A DNA stretch of 64,000 nt from Bacteroidia bacterium (GCA_030427245.1 JAUHXA010000002.1:62001-126000); one strand, 5' to 3'. Positions 51,726 to 60,846 are shown, numbered from the stretch's first letter. Notes: generated from the letters alone by a model not told the origin. Program-made: numbers and translations.

Positions 51726-53276
51726 ATGCTTCAAGAAGCAAGCCCAAGAGAACGGCTCGTATTTTTCCTAACGGTTTTCATTGCAGGGCTCTGTTCGTTG
51801 ATTTACGAACTACTTATAAGCACAACTTCCTCCTATTTTTTGGGAGACAGTGTAACGCAATTTTCGCTCACGATAGGTGTGTATATGGCTGCAATGGGTT
51901 TGGGATCTTACCTTTCGCAGTTCATTGAAGACGACTTGTTGGATTGGTTTGTAAAGATTGAAGTCCTGTTGGGTTTGACGGGTGGCGTAAGTGTACCTGT
52001 ATTGTATTTCGTTTTTGGCAATCTGACCACTTTTGAGTATCAGTTTATTATGTTGGCTTTGACCACAGTGATAGGCACTTTGACGGGTTTCGAGATTCCT
52101 CTATTGGTGCGTATTTTGAAGAAACACTATCCATTGAAATCCAATTTGGCTTATGTGTTGAGTTTGGATTATATTGGCGCATTGTTGGCGACCTTGCTGT
52201 TTCCTTTTTTGTTGTTGCCCTTTGTGGGAATTTTTCGAACATCTTTAGCGTTTGGTTTGGTGAATGTGTTATTGGGATTGTTTATCTATCGTTTTTTCAC
52301 CCAAGAACTATCGGTCAAACGTAAGCAGGGACTGCAATGGGCAGCTATGGCAGTAGTGCTTCTGTTTGTGATGATGGGCATTTTTGCAGGAAAATTGTTG
52401 AAGCATTGGGAAGATGATTTTTACACCAGTCAACTGATTTACTCCAAACAAACACCTTACCAAGACCTCGTTTTGACCAAAAACAAAGACGACTTGCACC
52501 TGTACATCAATCACATCATACAGTTTTCATCTTTGGACGAATACCGCTATCATGAAGCCTTGGGTTTGTTGCCTTTGAATGTCGCACCTGTCAAAAAAAA
52601 GGTCTTGATTTTGGGAGGTGGTGAAGGTTTATTGGCGAGGGAGGTATTGAAGTTTCAGGAGGTAGAGTCGGTGAAAATTGTGGATTTGGATGCGGCGGTT
52701 TTTCACTTGGCAAAGGAAAATACGCACATTCGCAACTTGAACAATGCCGCTCTCTTCAATGCAAAAGTGGAGTTGATTGCAGAAGATGCCATGCAGTTTT
52801 TGCAGCAAACGGACGAAAAATTTGATGTCATTTTATCGGATTTGCCCGACCCCTCCAATGAATCCTTGTCGAGACTGTACAGTACGATATTTTATAAATT
52901 GATACAACGTCGCTTGACCAAAGAGGGCATTTTTGCGACTCAAGCCACTGGTCCTTTTCACACGCACAAGGCGTTTTGGTGCATTCACGAAACATTGAAA
53001 GCGAGCGGCTTTGAGTATATTTACCCCTATCATGCCTATGTCCCTTCGTTTGGGGATTGGGGGTTTGTGATAGCGAGTCACAGTGAATTGCAGCCACATG
53101 TTTTTGAAGCGAAAGTTCCTACAAAATATTTGGACAGTTTACAGGTTTCAAAAATGTTTTACTTTGAAAAGGACATTGACCGACCCGATGATATTGCCGT
53201 TAATCGAATGGACGATGCGGTGTTGATGCACTATTTTTTGGAGGATTGGCGGAGATGGCAGAAGAAGGAACATTGA
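51726..53276 (+). CDS. Membrane-embedded aminopropyltransferase (spermidine synthase-like)
   Basis: The 516 residues divide into an N-terminal domain of about six or seven membrane helices (FIAGLCSLIYELLISTTSSY is the conserved start) and a C-terminal SpeE-type Rossmann domain from about residue 235. The SAM-site phrase is KVLILGGGEGLLAREVLKFQ, followed by VKIVDLDAAV, IAEDAMQFL and the catalytic-loop DVILSDLPDPSNESLSRLYS. It would transfer aminopropyl from decarboxylated SAM to a polyamine or membrane-associated acceptor. SpeD, which makes that donor, is the next gene. The ATG at MLQEASPRERL is preferred over an upstream GTG. Confidence 0.9.
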   Translation: MLQEASPRERLVFFLTVFIAGLCSLIYELLISTTSSYFLGDSVTQFSLTIGVYMAAMGLGSYLSQFIEDDLLDWFVKIEVLLGLTGGVSVPVLYFVFGNLTTFEYQFIMLALTTVIGTLTGFEIPLLVRILKKHYPLKSNLAYVLSLDYIGALLATLLFPFLLLPFVGIFRTSLAFGLVNVLLGLFIYRFFTQELSVKRKQGLQWAAMAVVLLFVMMGIFAGKLLKHWEDDFYTSQLIYSKQTPYQDLVLTKNKDDLHLYINHIIQFSSLDEYRYHEALGLLPLNVAPVKKKVLILGGGEGLLAREVLKFQEVESVKIVDLDAAVFHLAKENTHIRNLNNAALFNAKVELIAEDAMQFLQQTDEKFDVILSDLPDPSNESLSRLYSTIFYKLIQRRLTKEGIFATQATGPFHTHKAFWCIHETLKASGFEYIYPYHAYVPSFGDWGFVIASHSELQPHVFEAKVPTKYLDSLQVSKMFYFEKDIDRPDDIAVNRMDDAVLMHYFLEDWRRWQKKEH

Positions 53277-53357
53277 AAATTCAAAGCACAAATGCAAACT
53301 CAAAAGCTTAATGATAAGCGTTTGAAATAAAACGAAAAATCACTTAACCTTCAATAT

Positions 53358-53490
53358 CATACTACTGTACATTTTTAATTCAACCACAAAAGGCACAAAG
53401 AAAACAAAAGTAAAGAACTGAAATTCAACCATCTCTTTTGTGCCCTTTTGAGACTTTTGTGGTTCAAAAATCATTTTGTACAGCAGTATG
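53358..53490. mobile_element. MITE-like element, copy C (133 bp), ending on the speD start codon
   Basis: This is the reverse-oriented equivalent of copy A with the same length: CATACTACTGTACA to TGTACAGCAGTATG. The interior is nearly identical to copy A. The last three bases, ATG, serve as the probable start codon of speD. The element therefore lies between the aminopropyltransferase gene and speD and may supply the speD leader or promoter. Confidence 0.85.
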
Positions 53491-53901
53491 CTTCAATATA
53501 TACTAAAATCAAATTCGACTGTTCTTAATTTGAAAGCTCTTGGAAAACATATTATTTTGGAACTCTACGATTGTCCTTCCGACTTATTGAGCGACCCCAT
53601 TGAAGTGCAACGCATCTTGGAAACGGCTGCTTTGACGATGGGTGCAACAATTGTGGAAAGCAGATTCCATCACTTTTCACCTCTCGGTGTTTCGGGTGTG
53701 ATCATCATCATGGAAAGTCACCTCACGATTCATACATGGCCCGAATATGGCTATGCGGCGGTGGACATTTTCACTTGTGGAATTTTGGATATTGAAGCGG
53801 GAGTGGATTTGATGAGCAGGGAATTGAAGGCGAAGAAGGTGGAGAGGGAGATGATTGAGAGGGGGAAGAAACTCCCAATTCAAAGTACAAATTTAAAGTA
53901 A
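53488..53901 (+). CDS. speD: S-adenosylmethionine decarboxylase proenzyme
   Basis: SpeD makes decarboxylated SAM, the aminopropyl donor of spermidine synthesis. This 137-residue class 1 prokaryotic form shows the self-processing site in MESHLTIHTWPEYGYAAVDI, where the Ser of ESH becomes the pyruvoyl group, and the conserved FTCG just after. The core family start ALGKHIILELYDC is preceded by about 17 extra residues. The ATG is the last codon of the MITE-like element; a TTG at 53530 would give MKALGKHI and is an equally reasonable native start. Confidence 0.93.
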   Translation: MLQYILKSNSTVLNLKALGKHIILELYDCPSDLLSDPIEVQRILETAALTMGATIVESRFHHFSPLGVSGVIIIMESHLTIHTWPEYGYAAVDIFTCGILDIEAGVDLMSRELKAKKVEREMIERGKKLPIQSTNLK

Positions 53902-53968
53902 ACTTTTTTTGATTGAAACCATTGAATAAGCAAAAGTGTTTTAGGGGAAATGAAAATATCTATATTGT

Positions 53969-54238
53969 ATGAAGACCATTACCATACCAGAAGCTGAATA
54001 CCTGCAAATGCAGCAAACCATCAATATGCTTCAACAACAATTGACAATGCTCAAAGATGAAAGTTTTTTGGCAAAACTAAATTTAGCGTATCACTTGTTT
54101 GTTACTCCCATAAGAGTAACAGAAAATATCGAATCCTTCAAACCCGTTTCATTAAAACGAGGTTCTGCAAAAAAAATGATTACTTATATGGCAGATGATT
54201 TTACTGCTCTTATAGATGATTTCAACGAGTATATGTAA
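53969..54238 (+). CDS. Antitoxin candidate of a VapBC-like pair
   Basis: This 89-residue protein starts MKTITIPEAEYLQMQQTINM, a short strand plus coiled-coil helix, and ends with VSLKRGSAKKMITYMADDFT, a phrase like DUF2281-type antitoxins (with D-F and an acidic end) that pair with PIN toxins. The next gene, a PIN-domain protein, starts two bases after its stop. Repression of its own promoter is likely but not visible. Confidence 0.78.
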   Translation: MKTITIPEAEYLQMQQTINMLQQQLTMLKDESFLAKLNLAYHLFVTPIRVTENIESFKPVSLKRGSAKKMITYMADDFTALIDDFNEYM

Positions 54239-54240
54239 TA

Positions 54241-54609
54241 ATGGAAATACTTTTGGACACGCATATTTTACTTTGGCACTTGACTGACAACCCCAATTTG
54301 AGTCGAGAAAAAAGCGACTTAATTGAAAATCCTTCAAATAGTATCTTTTTCAGTATGGCTAGTTTATGGGAAATAGCCATCAAAACGAGTATTGGAAAAT
54401 TAACTGTCACTGCTCCAATTGAAAACCTTGTTCCTATTGAAGTACAAATTCTGCAAATTAATATCCCGCATTTGAAAATAATGCAATCCTTACCATTTCA
54501 TCATAAAGACCCTTTTGATAGACTTATTATTTCCCAAGCTATTGCAGAAAACTTAGTGCTAATGACTGATGATGAAAAATTTAAATACTATAATATTCAC
54601 CTAATATGA
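54241..54609 (+). CDS. PIN-domain toxin (VapC-like ribonuclease)
   Basis: This 122-residue PIN-domain nuclease has the first acidic residue in EILLDTHILLWHLTD, the middle acid in ASLWEIAIKT, and the C-terminal DPFDRLIISQAIAENLVLMTDDEKF, matching the VapC subgroup with LLDTH and DPFDR. These Asp/Glu residues bind the metal used for RNA cleavage. All appear intact, so the toxin should be active and held by the upstream antitoxin. No frameshift is seen. Confidence 0.9.
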   Translation: MEILLDTHILLWHLTDNPNLSREKSDLIENPSNSIFFSMASLWEIAIKTSIGKLTVTAPIENLVPIEVQILQINIPHLKIMQSLPFHHKDPFDRLIISQAIAENLVLMTDDEKFKYYNIHLI

Positions 54610-54841
54610 AATTGATTTTTTTGTAAAAGAGATGGTTTTTCTTAGCACAGTCTTTGCGAACCTTAGCTTCAGAATGCAGAGAATTGCAAAGCTTAATCCT
54701 CCCCCCTATTTGTGTAGTTATATTCGACATGAAAATGGTGGATATTTGCAGTTGGCAGATTTGTTAGATTTTCAAAAGACCAAATTTCTCCTTATTTTCA
54801 CTAAAATAACGATTCCCGTTATTTATAGATGAATACTCTCT

Positions 54842-57800
54842 ATGAAATCCAAATTATTTTCCATCTGTTTGTGTAGCCTTTTTGCCTTCAATCTGTGGGC
54901 ACAAGACTACAAAATTGAGCATTTGTCTCTTGAAGACGGGCTTTCCCAAAGCATCGTGTATTCCATCACACAAGACCACAAAGGGTTCATGTGGTTTGGC
55001 ACACAAGACGGACTCAACCGCTACGATGGCTACACCTTCAAGGTCTATAAACCCCAACCATTTGACAGCACGTCTCTGCGTAACAACTCCATCACCGCTG
55101 TTTTGACTGACAAAAATGGACAGCTTTGGGTTGGAACTTCTTGGGGCGGCTTGCATTTGTATGACCCGATTCACGACCATTTTCGACGCTTTTATTCTCA
55201 CCCCGAAGACAGCACAAGCATCTGCAACAGCCGAATTTGGAGTATGCACGAAGGCAAAAGGGGGATATGGATAGGTACAGCGAATGGCTTCAACTTGATG
55301 GAAGTTGAAGGAAACAATGCCCAAAACTATCAAGTTCGTTTTCACAGATTTTTGTATGAACCCGATGTTGAGAAAGGCGAACAGAAGCTTTTCATACACG
55401 CATTATACGAAGACCCCAAAGGAGACTTGTGGGTAGCGGGCAAGAATGAATTGTTGAAATATGAGTTTTCAAAAAGCGAAAACCTACGTGATGCACCCGT
55501 TGTTTCCTTTGAAGTAGATGCCGTAAAAACCGCAAAATCATATTCCAAATACACAGCTCAGCAGGTAAGCGATGCTCCTAAGCCTGCAAATATCAGCGAC
55601 AAACTTTCTTCCTCTTTCATTAGTGATTTTACTACCGATCAAAATGGGAATTTATGGATTGCAACGGGTTATGGTTTGAATAGGTATTTAGAGGAAAACA
55701 ATACTTTTGAGCGATTTTACTACCATTCTGAAATGCCCAATGGCTTGCCGAGCAATAGAATTACACACATCATTTGTGCTTCAAATGGTGACTTGTGGTT
55801 GGGAACAGGTGGGGACGGAGTCAGTCGCATCAAAGCCAGGTCGCTGCCCGCCAAAAATGAAGTGACAAAAACACTGGAGTTTGACCATTATACTGCTGGA
55901 AATAAAGACAACCCTTTATCAATTAACAGCATAGAAGTTATTTACGAAGACCAATGGAACGAAGGAGTGATATGGGTAGGAACGATGGTAGGAGGATTGA
56001 ATAAATTAACCCCTATTACCAAACGTTTTAAAAGCATTAAACTGAATGAAGCTCCTTACAATGAATGGGGTATGAGCAGTGCCGTTTTTTGCACCTTCAA
56101 AGATAAACAAGACCGAATTTGGATGGGAACAGAGGAAGGTATTTTGGTCTATCATCCCAAGACTCAAGAACATCAATTACTTTCTGCGGACAAAAGTAAC
56201 CCCAATGCTTTGCAGTACAATTTTTGCTCAACGATGATGGGCGACGATTCCGACAATCTTTGGGTTGGAGCGAATCATGGACTCTACAAAGTGGTAGAAC
56301 CACAACCCAATCAATTCCAATTCAAGCGATACTTGCCCTCCATAGACTGCGACGATTACAGCACTTCCTGCATTTATCCTGCTCCCAATGGACTGCTGTA
56401 TATCGGCACTCGTTCGGGAATGAGTGTCTTCGACCCGATTGAAGACGAAATGCTCGGCTGCCCAATCGTACTTGATACAATGGCATACCACAGCAAAGGC
56501 TACAAAGTCACCGACTTTATGCAGGATGATAAAGGAAAATTGTGGATAAGCACTTTGTATGGTTTGATAGTCATTGAAGATTTTGAAGCGGCTTGGAAAA
56601 ACTGCGAATTGCACTCCAAATTGAAGATTTATTACCACGAAGAAGACAATCCCAATAGCCTGTGGGACAGCTATGTTTCGGATTTGGAGCAAGACGATGC
56701 AGGGGATATTTGGGCTGCAACGAGCAGCGGCATCGTCAAAATCATTCAGGAAGGAGACAATTTGCGTTTTGAAGCCTTAACCGAAAAAGATGGTTTGTCG
56801 AACAACATGGTCTATGGCATGTTGAAAGATCCAAAAACGGGTAATTTTTGGTTGAGCAGCAATGGTGGATTAACCAAATTTAATCCCATCGAAAAAACAT
56901 TTGACAATTACACCATGCACGATGGGCTGCAAAACAATGAATTCAATAGTTGCGCTTTTACGAGAGCCTATGATGGAGAAATGATTTTTGGAGGCATCGA
57001 TGGCATCAGCCGTTTTTATCCCGAAGAAATTCGATACGATACGATTCCTCCAAGAGTGTTGATTACCTCCTTGACCTACAACAAAGACAAGCAATTGGAT
57101 TTGCTCTACCAAACACCTGAAAAAATCGAACTACCCTACAACAAAAGCCACTTTTCGATAAGTTTTTTGGGCATAGACTATGCAAACCCACATGGAAATC
57201 AATATGCCTACTTACTAGAAGGACTTCATGAAGATTGGATTCCTGCAGGGACGAATCGGAAGGTAAATTTTTCGGATTTATCACCAGGAGATTACACTTT
57301 TCGGGTCAAAGCCTGCAATGGAGATGGAATTTGGAACGAAGAAGGAGCTGCGATACAATTGGCTATTTTGCCACCTTTCTGGATGACCTCTTGGTTTTAT
57401 GCCTTGATAGTCTTGTCCTTTTTGGCTATATTGTGGTATTTGCACAAATCAAGCGTGAAGCGCAAAATCGAAAAAGTAGTCGAAATCGAAAAGATTCGCA
57501 AAAATGCCGCCGCCGATTTTCACGATGAATTGGGACACAAATTGACCATCATTTCTTTGTTCAGTGAAATTGTGAAAGACAAGCTCACAGGCAGGGTGGA
57601 CAACGAAGTCAGTCCACATTTGGACAAGGTAATTAAAACCTCGAATGAGCTGTATTTTTCGATGAAAGATTTGTTGTGGGCATTGGATCCTTCAAAGGAT
57701 TCGATTTACGATTTGGCGATTATGCTCAAAGATTTTGGCGACGAACTGTTCGACAAAACAGGGGTCAATTTCCATTCTGAAGGCATTCGTCCTCTGCTAA

Positions 57801-58120
57801 AAACCCGCAAATTGCCGATGCACTACAAACGTCATATTGTGTTGATTTTCAAAGAAGCGATGAACAACACTTTGAAGCATGCCAACTGCCACAATACCCT
57901 CCTTGCTTTTGATTACAATGGAAATGGGCATTTGGCGATTTCCTTCAAAGATGATGGCGATGGTTTTGAAATTCCGAAAGTGAACGAAGGCAATGGTTTA
58001 CTCAACATTCAAGACCGTGCTGAGCGCATCAATGCCGATTTGGTGATTCATCCACAGACTGAAGGAACGGCAGTAGTTTTGGAATGTAATTTGGATGCAG
58101 AGGTGAAAAATTATTTTTGA
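54842..58120 (+). CDS. Two-component sensor kinase with periplasmic beta-propeller (Reg_prop / Y_Y_Y)
   Basis: The 1092 residues start with a signal peptide (FSICLCSLFAFNLWAQ). About 14 Reg_prop strands forming two seven-bladed propellers follow (GFMWFGTQDGLNRYDGYTFK, QLWVGTSWGGLHLYDP), then a Y_Y_Y domain (YAYLLEGLHEDWIPAGTNRK) and a membrane helix at about 844-864 (SWFYALIVLSFLAILWYL). The HisKA_3 domain has H894 in AADFHDELGHKLT and is followed by a HATPase (FKEAMNNTLKHANC, DDGDGF, GNGLLNI). Unlike the hybrid systems of many gut Bacteroides, it has no receiver or AraC domain; the NarL-type regulator is a separate downstream gene. The ligand is unknown. Confidence 0.94.
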   Translation: MKSKLFSICLCSLFAFNLWAQDYKIEHLSLEDGLSQSIVYSITQDHKGFMWFGTQDGLNRYDGYTFKVYKPQPFDSTSLRNNSITAVLTDKNGQLWVGTSWGGLHLYDPIHDHFRRFYSHPEDSTSICNSRIWSMHEGKRGIWIGTANGFNLMEVEGNNAQNYQVRFHRFLYEPDVEKGEQKLFIHALYEDPKGDLWVAGKNELLKYEFSKSENLRDAPVVSFEVDAVKTAKSYSKYTAQQVSDAPKPANISDKLSSSFISDFTTDQNGNLWIATGYGLNRYLEENNTFERFYYHSEMPNGLPSNRITHIICASNGDLWLGTGGDGVSRIKARSLPAKNEVTKTLEFDHYTAGNKDNPLSINSIEVIYEDQWNEGVIWVGTMVGGLNKLTPITKRFKSIKLNEAPYNEWGMSSAVFCTFKDKQDRIWMGTEEGILVYHPKTQEHQLLSADKSNPNALQYNFCSTMMGDDSDNLWVGANHGLYKVVEPQPNQFQFKRYLPSIDCDDYSTSCIYPAPNGLLYIGTRSGMSVFDPIEDEMLGCPIVLDTMAYHSKGYKVTDFMQDDKGKLWISTLYGLIVIEDFEAAWKNCELHSKLKIYYHEEDNPNSLWDSYVSDLEQDDAGDIWAATSSGIVKIIQEGDNLRFEALTEKDGLSNNMVYGMLKDPKTGNFWLSSNGGLTKFNPIEKTFDNYTMHDGLQNNEFNSCAFTRAYDGEMIFGGIDGISRFYPEEIRYDTIPPRVLITSLTYNKDKQLDLLYQTPEKIELPYNKSHFSISFLGIDYANPHGNQYAYLLEGLHEDWIPAGTNRKVNFSDLSPGDYTFRVKACNGDGIWNEEGAAIQLAILPPFWMTSWFYALIVLSFLAILWYLHKSSVKRKIEKVVEIEKIRKNAAADFHDELGHKLTIISLFSEIVKDKLTGRVDNEVSPHLDKVIKTSNELYFSMKDLLWALDPSKDSIYDLAIMLKDFGDELFDKTGVNFHSEGIRPLLKTRKLPMHYKRHIVLIFKEAMNNTLKHANCHNTLLAFDYNGNGHLAISFKDDGDGFEIPKVNEGNGLLNIQDRAERINADLVIHPQTEGTAVVLECNLDAEVKNYF

Positions 58121-58129
58121 TGTGGTTTT

Positions 58130-58161
58130 ATTGCTGAATTGCTGAATTGCTGAATTGCTGA
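58130..58161. repeat. Tandem repeat ATTGCTGA x 4 between kinase and regulator genes
   Basis: Four perfect copies of the 8-base unit ATTGCTGA fill the short gap between the kinase stop and the response-regulator start. Copy number changes could alter spacing or translation coupling between the two genes. Confidence 0.95.
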
Positions 58162-58193
58162 AAATACAATTGCCAACACAAAAACACAATAGT

Positions 58194-58826
58194 ATGTACA
58201 AACCCATAACTGTAGCCCTTGTAGAAGACAACCGAGACATTCGTCAAGGATTGCGATTGATTATTGACAGCACCAAAGATTTTTTGTGTTTAGGAGCTTA
58301 TCCAGATGCAGAAACAGCACTTCCCGCTATCGTCGAACGCAAGCCCGATGTCGTATTGATGGACATTGTGCTGCCTGGTATGTCGGGGATTGAATGTGTC
58401 AAAACCATCAAAGAAAAAGCCCCTGATATTGACATCATTATGTTGACGGTTCGTTCGGATGACGATTCTGTTTTTCAGTCTTTGCAGGCAGGAGCTTGTG
58501 GTTATCTGACTAAAAACACTCCTCCTAGTCGTCTCTTAGAAGCCATCAAGGAAGTGCAAAATGGTGGCGCACCTATGAGTTCCAATGTTGCTCGTATGGT
58601 CGTTGGCTCCTTCAATGCGTTCCGCAATCCTTCCCACAATCTCACAAGTCGAGAACAGGAAGTATTAGACCAACTCTGTAAAGGAAAAAGCTACAAGATG
58701 ATTGCCGATGTGTTGTTTGTGAGTCAAGATACGGTGCGTTACCACATCAAGAATATCTACAAAAAATTGCAGGTGAACTCGAAGTCGGAGGCGGTGATAA
58801 AAGCATTGAAGAACAACATCGTATAG
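58194..58826 (+). CDS. NarL/LuxR-type response regulator
   Basis: This 210-residue regulator has a receiver domain (VALVEDNRDIRQGL, phosphoacceptor D57 in VVLMDIVLPGMSGIE, K in YLTKNTPPSRLL) and a LuxR-type helix-turn-helix (LTSREQEVLDQLCKGKSYKM, then VSQDTVRYHIKNIYKKL). It should receive phosphate from the upstream sensor kinase. The ATG at MYKPITVALVED is chosen by alignment with receiver N-termini; an earlier start would read through the tandem repeat. Confidence 0.94.
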   Translation: MYKPITVALVEDNRDIRQGLRLIIDSTKDFLCLGAYPDAETALPAIVERKPDVVLMDIVLPGMSGIECVKTIKEKAPDIDIIMLTVRSDDDSVFQSLQAGACGYLTKNTPPSRLLEAIKEVQNGGAPMSSNVARMVVGSFNAFRNPSHNLTSREQEVLDQLCKGKSYKMIADVLFVSQDTVRYHIKNIYKKLQVNSKSEAVIKALKNNIV

Positions 58827-58878
58827 GTATTTCGATGAGTGATTAAAGATTGGTTTATTAGCTTGTACTCATCACAAA

Positions 58879-59883
58879 TCACCATTTACCAGTCACCACT
58901 TTATCCAAAAAACGATAAGTTTCCCCCTTCACCGCATCCAAGTCATTCACTTGAAAATCACACAACAAAACGTGTGTGTTTGCATCGGGAAAAGCGACCA
59001 ACTTTTTTTGATTTGTAGGTGTAGAGACCGACTCAAAGAAATTATTTGCAGCATCAACAGAGATAATGTTGTCTCGAAGCGTGTCGTTTTTGTAGTAGTA
59101 GCCTACAAAAAGTGGTTGATGAATCTTTTCAAAAACAGACATTTTCATCGTTTCATCGAGTAAATACTGTACGGCTACCAATCCCTCCAAACGATATTCC
59201 ATCGTCCAATATTTTTTCATTTGAGGCAGGTCGGTTTGGATTTTGCGATAATTGCTGCCCATAACCTTTCGAGCAATTTGCAAGCCCCAGGGATAGGAAA
59301 GCAATTTTCCAGAAGGGTCTTCTAAACTGATAAGTGGCGCATAAAATAGCAGTGCATCTACATTTGAAGGATTGTAGGCAGCCAAATACGCACTCAGTGT
59401 AGCTCCCGTTGAAGAAGCCATTACAATAGTTTTTTCACCCAATAAATTGCCTATTGCAATCGCCTCTTTCACACTGTCTATCAAATCTTTGGGAGTCAAC
59501 TTCACAAAACTTTCTTTGCCTTCCATGCCATGTCCCGACAATCGAGCCAAATACAAATTGAAGCCATACTTCGCTGCAATCTCTTGTATAACGGGAGTTG
59601 CAGCCATAGGACTTGCCGAAAAACCATGTACAAACACTATGCTGTAAGACGTTTTTGAAGGAATAGAATCAGCCCAAATCACTCGTGCTTCATTGTTTTC
59701 CTTCAATAAAAAGGTAGCTTCTTTTTTTTGCACGTATTGGTCTATCTCGGTCAAGGGAATCGTCAAAGCTTCTACCTTTTCTTCAATAACAGGGTATTGT
59801 GGTTTAGGCCCTAAAACGAAAGCACCTATCACAAAGGCTAAGAAAAGGAGGAAGAGGTATCTTTTACGGATGGGGAATTTCAT
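58879..59883 (-). CDS. Membrane-anchored alpha/beta hydrolase
   Basis: This 334-residue protein has an uncleaved N-terminal helix (YLFLLFLAFVIGAFVLG) and an alpha/beta-hydrolase domain. The oxyanion-site phrase is FVHGFSASP, the nucleophile elbow VMASSTGATLSAYL has A-x-S-x-G in place of G-x-S-x-G, an Asp lies in KNDTLRDN, and the His in DANTHVLLCDF. The LYLARLSGHGME phrase resembles carboxylesterase/monoacylglycerol lipase relatives. The substrate is unknown. It is convergent with the response-regulator gene. Confidence 0.85.
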   Translation of the reverse strand: MKFPIRKRYLFLLFLAFVIGAFVLGPKPQYPVIEEKVEALTIPLTEIDQYVQKKEATFLLKENNEARVIWADSIPSKTSYSIVFVHGFSASPMAATPVIQEIAAKYGFNLYLARLSGHGMEGKESFVKLTPKDLIDSVKEAIAIGNLLGEKTIVMASSTGATLSAYLAAYNPSNVDALLFYAPLISLEDPSGKLLSYPWGLQIARKVMGSNYRKIQTDLPQMKKYWTMEYRLEGLVAVQYLLDETMKMSVFEKIHQPLFVGYYYKNDTLRDNIISVDAANNFFESVSTPTNQKKLVAFPDANTHVLLCDFQVNDLDAVKGETYRFLDKVVTGKW

Positions 59884-59994
59884 AAAATTCTAGTAAATGA
59901 GGACAAAGCTTTTTGATATTGAAGAATACAGGCACGACATACACCTTAGTATTTTCAAAACAAAATTCTGTTTTCAAAAGCCTGAATCGAAGAC

Positions 59995-60120
59995 TTAGGC
60001 AAATTCAAAACCTGTCCCGAAACCTCGGGATTAAAAACTCAAATGCAAATTCAAACAATACTTTGTAAGCGAGCAAAGTAAATTGCAGAAATGTCTAATT
60101 TAATATTTTAGTTTGCCTTA
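59995..60120. mobile_element. GGCAAA-ended MITE-like element, copy 2 (126 bp)
   Basis: The copy matches 25130-25280 base for base over long stretches, from TTAGGCAAATTCAAAACCTG to TTTAGTTTGCCTTA, but lacks about 25 bases containing the second stem-loop. It carries CCTG-TCCCGA-AACC-TCGGGA at 60011. The last three bases, TTA, are the stop codon (TAA, minus strand) of the lipoprotein gene that begins at 60672. Confidence 0.87.
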
Positions 60121-60672
60121 TTTCCAAGGCTTATCATTCAAGCCTTTTTTCATTTCCTTCAATATCGCATCGGTTACATTCCTGACTGCCAGATTGTAGA
60201 GGTCAAGGGTAAATGCTTCGGTGGTTTTTCGAGTTGGGTTATCATAGCGAATTTCTGCATGAGATTTGAAAGGTAATTTTTCGGTTGGTATGGTCACTTC
60301 TAATTCACCTTTGAAGGTAACAGACTCCAATGCAGAGTTGTAAATTTTTACCTCCCCCTTCAAAATCCTAAATTCAAAATTGGCTTCAATACCTCCAGTT
60401 TTGGAAGTTTTTTGGATAATAGCTTCAATTTCAGACCTATTAGTTGAACTTAGCATGGGATTTCCCACCCATTCTTGTTTTTTCATTCCCCACATCATCG
60501 GCATCAAGGGCGTATTTCGGGCATCAACTATGTCGACCGACAATACCTCAAAAGGCAATTCTACTGTATTGGTAGAGTAGTCTTCGGGTAAGATGTTTTT
60601 GGTGGTACGACAACTGATAGAAAAAAGTAGGAAAAAAGTGATTAGGAGAGTGAAAGCGTTTAGGTTTTTCAT
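60118..60672 (-). CDS. Lipoprotein of unknown function
   Basis: This protein of about 184 residues has a lipoprotein signal peptide (FTLLITFFLLFSISCRTTKN). The mature domain is beta-rich (VELPFEVLSVDIVDARNTPL, FEFRILKGEVKIYNSALESV) and ends with a helix (NVTDAILKEMKKGLNDKPWK). No family was recognised. The start MKNLNAF is set by the signal peptide; the frame is open further upstream but runs through a terminator-like hairpin. Its TAA stop coincides with the end of a MITE-like element. Confidence 0.75.
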   Translation of the reverse strand: MKNLNAFTLLITFFLLFSISCRTTKNILPEDYSTNTVELPFEVLSVDIVDARNTPLMPMMWGMKKQEWVGNPMLSSTNRSEIEAIIQKTSKTGGIEANFEFRILKGEVKIYNSALESVTFKGELEVTIPTEKLPFKSHAEIRYDNPTRKTTEAFTLDLYNLAVRNVTDAILKEMKKGLNDKPWK

Positions 60673-60738
60673 GTTTGGTTTCGTGTTTTTAAACATTGAA
60701 TTCATTCTGACAATGAATGATTGTTTGTAAAATAAAGA

Positions 60739-60809
60739 AAGACTTCGGAAGGTTCTTCTATTTAACAAACAGTTATTGATTTTGTTAAGAAACAAACTTC
60801 CGAAGTCTT
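60739..60809 (-). terminator. Long-loop hairpin, probable minus-strand terminator
   Basis: AAGACTTCGGAAG and its perfect reverse complement (60739-60751, 60797-60809) enclose a 45-base loop. On the minus strand the stem is followed by TTTCTTTATTTT. It lies just downstream of the small 26-residue frame and upstream of the lipoprotein start. Confidence 0.55.
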
Positions 60810-60846
60810 GAATTGTACTCGTAATTGATTGAATTTGAAGATGGAA

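Noticed and set aside
54632-54832. 66-residue plus-strand frame between the VapC-like and kinase genes
   Set aside because: It has no recognisable pattern and no close neighbour; the gap is better read as the kinase leader.
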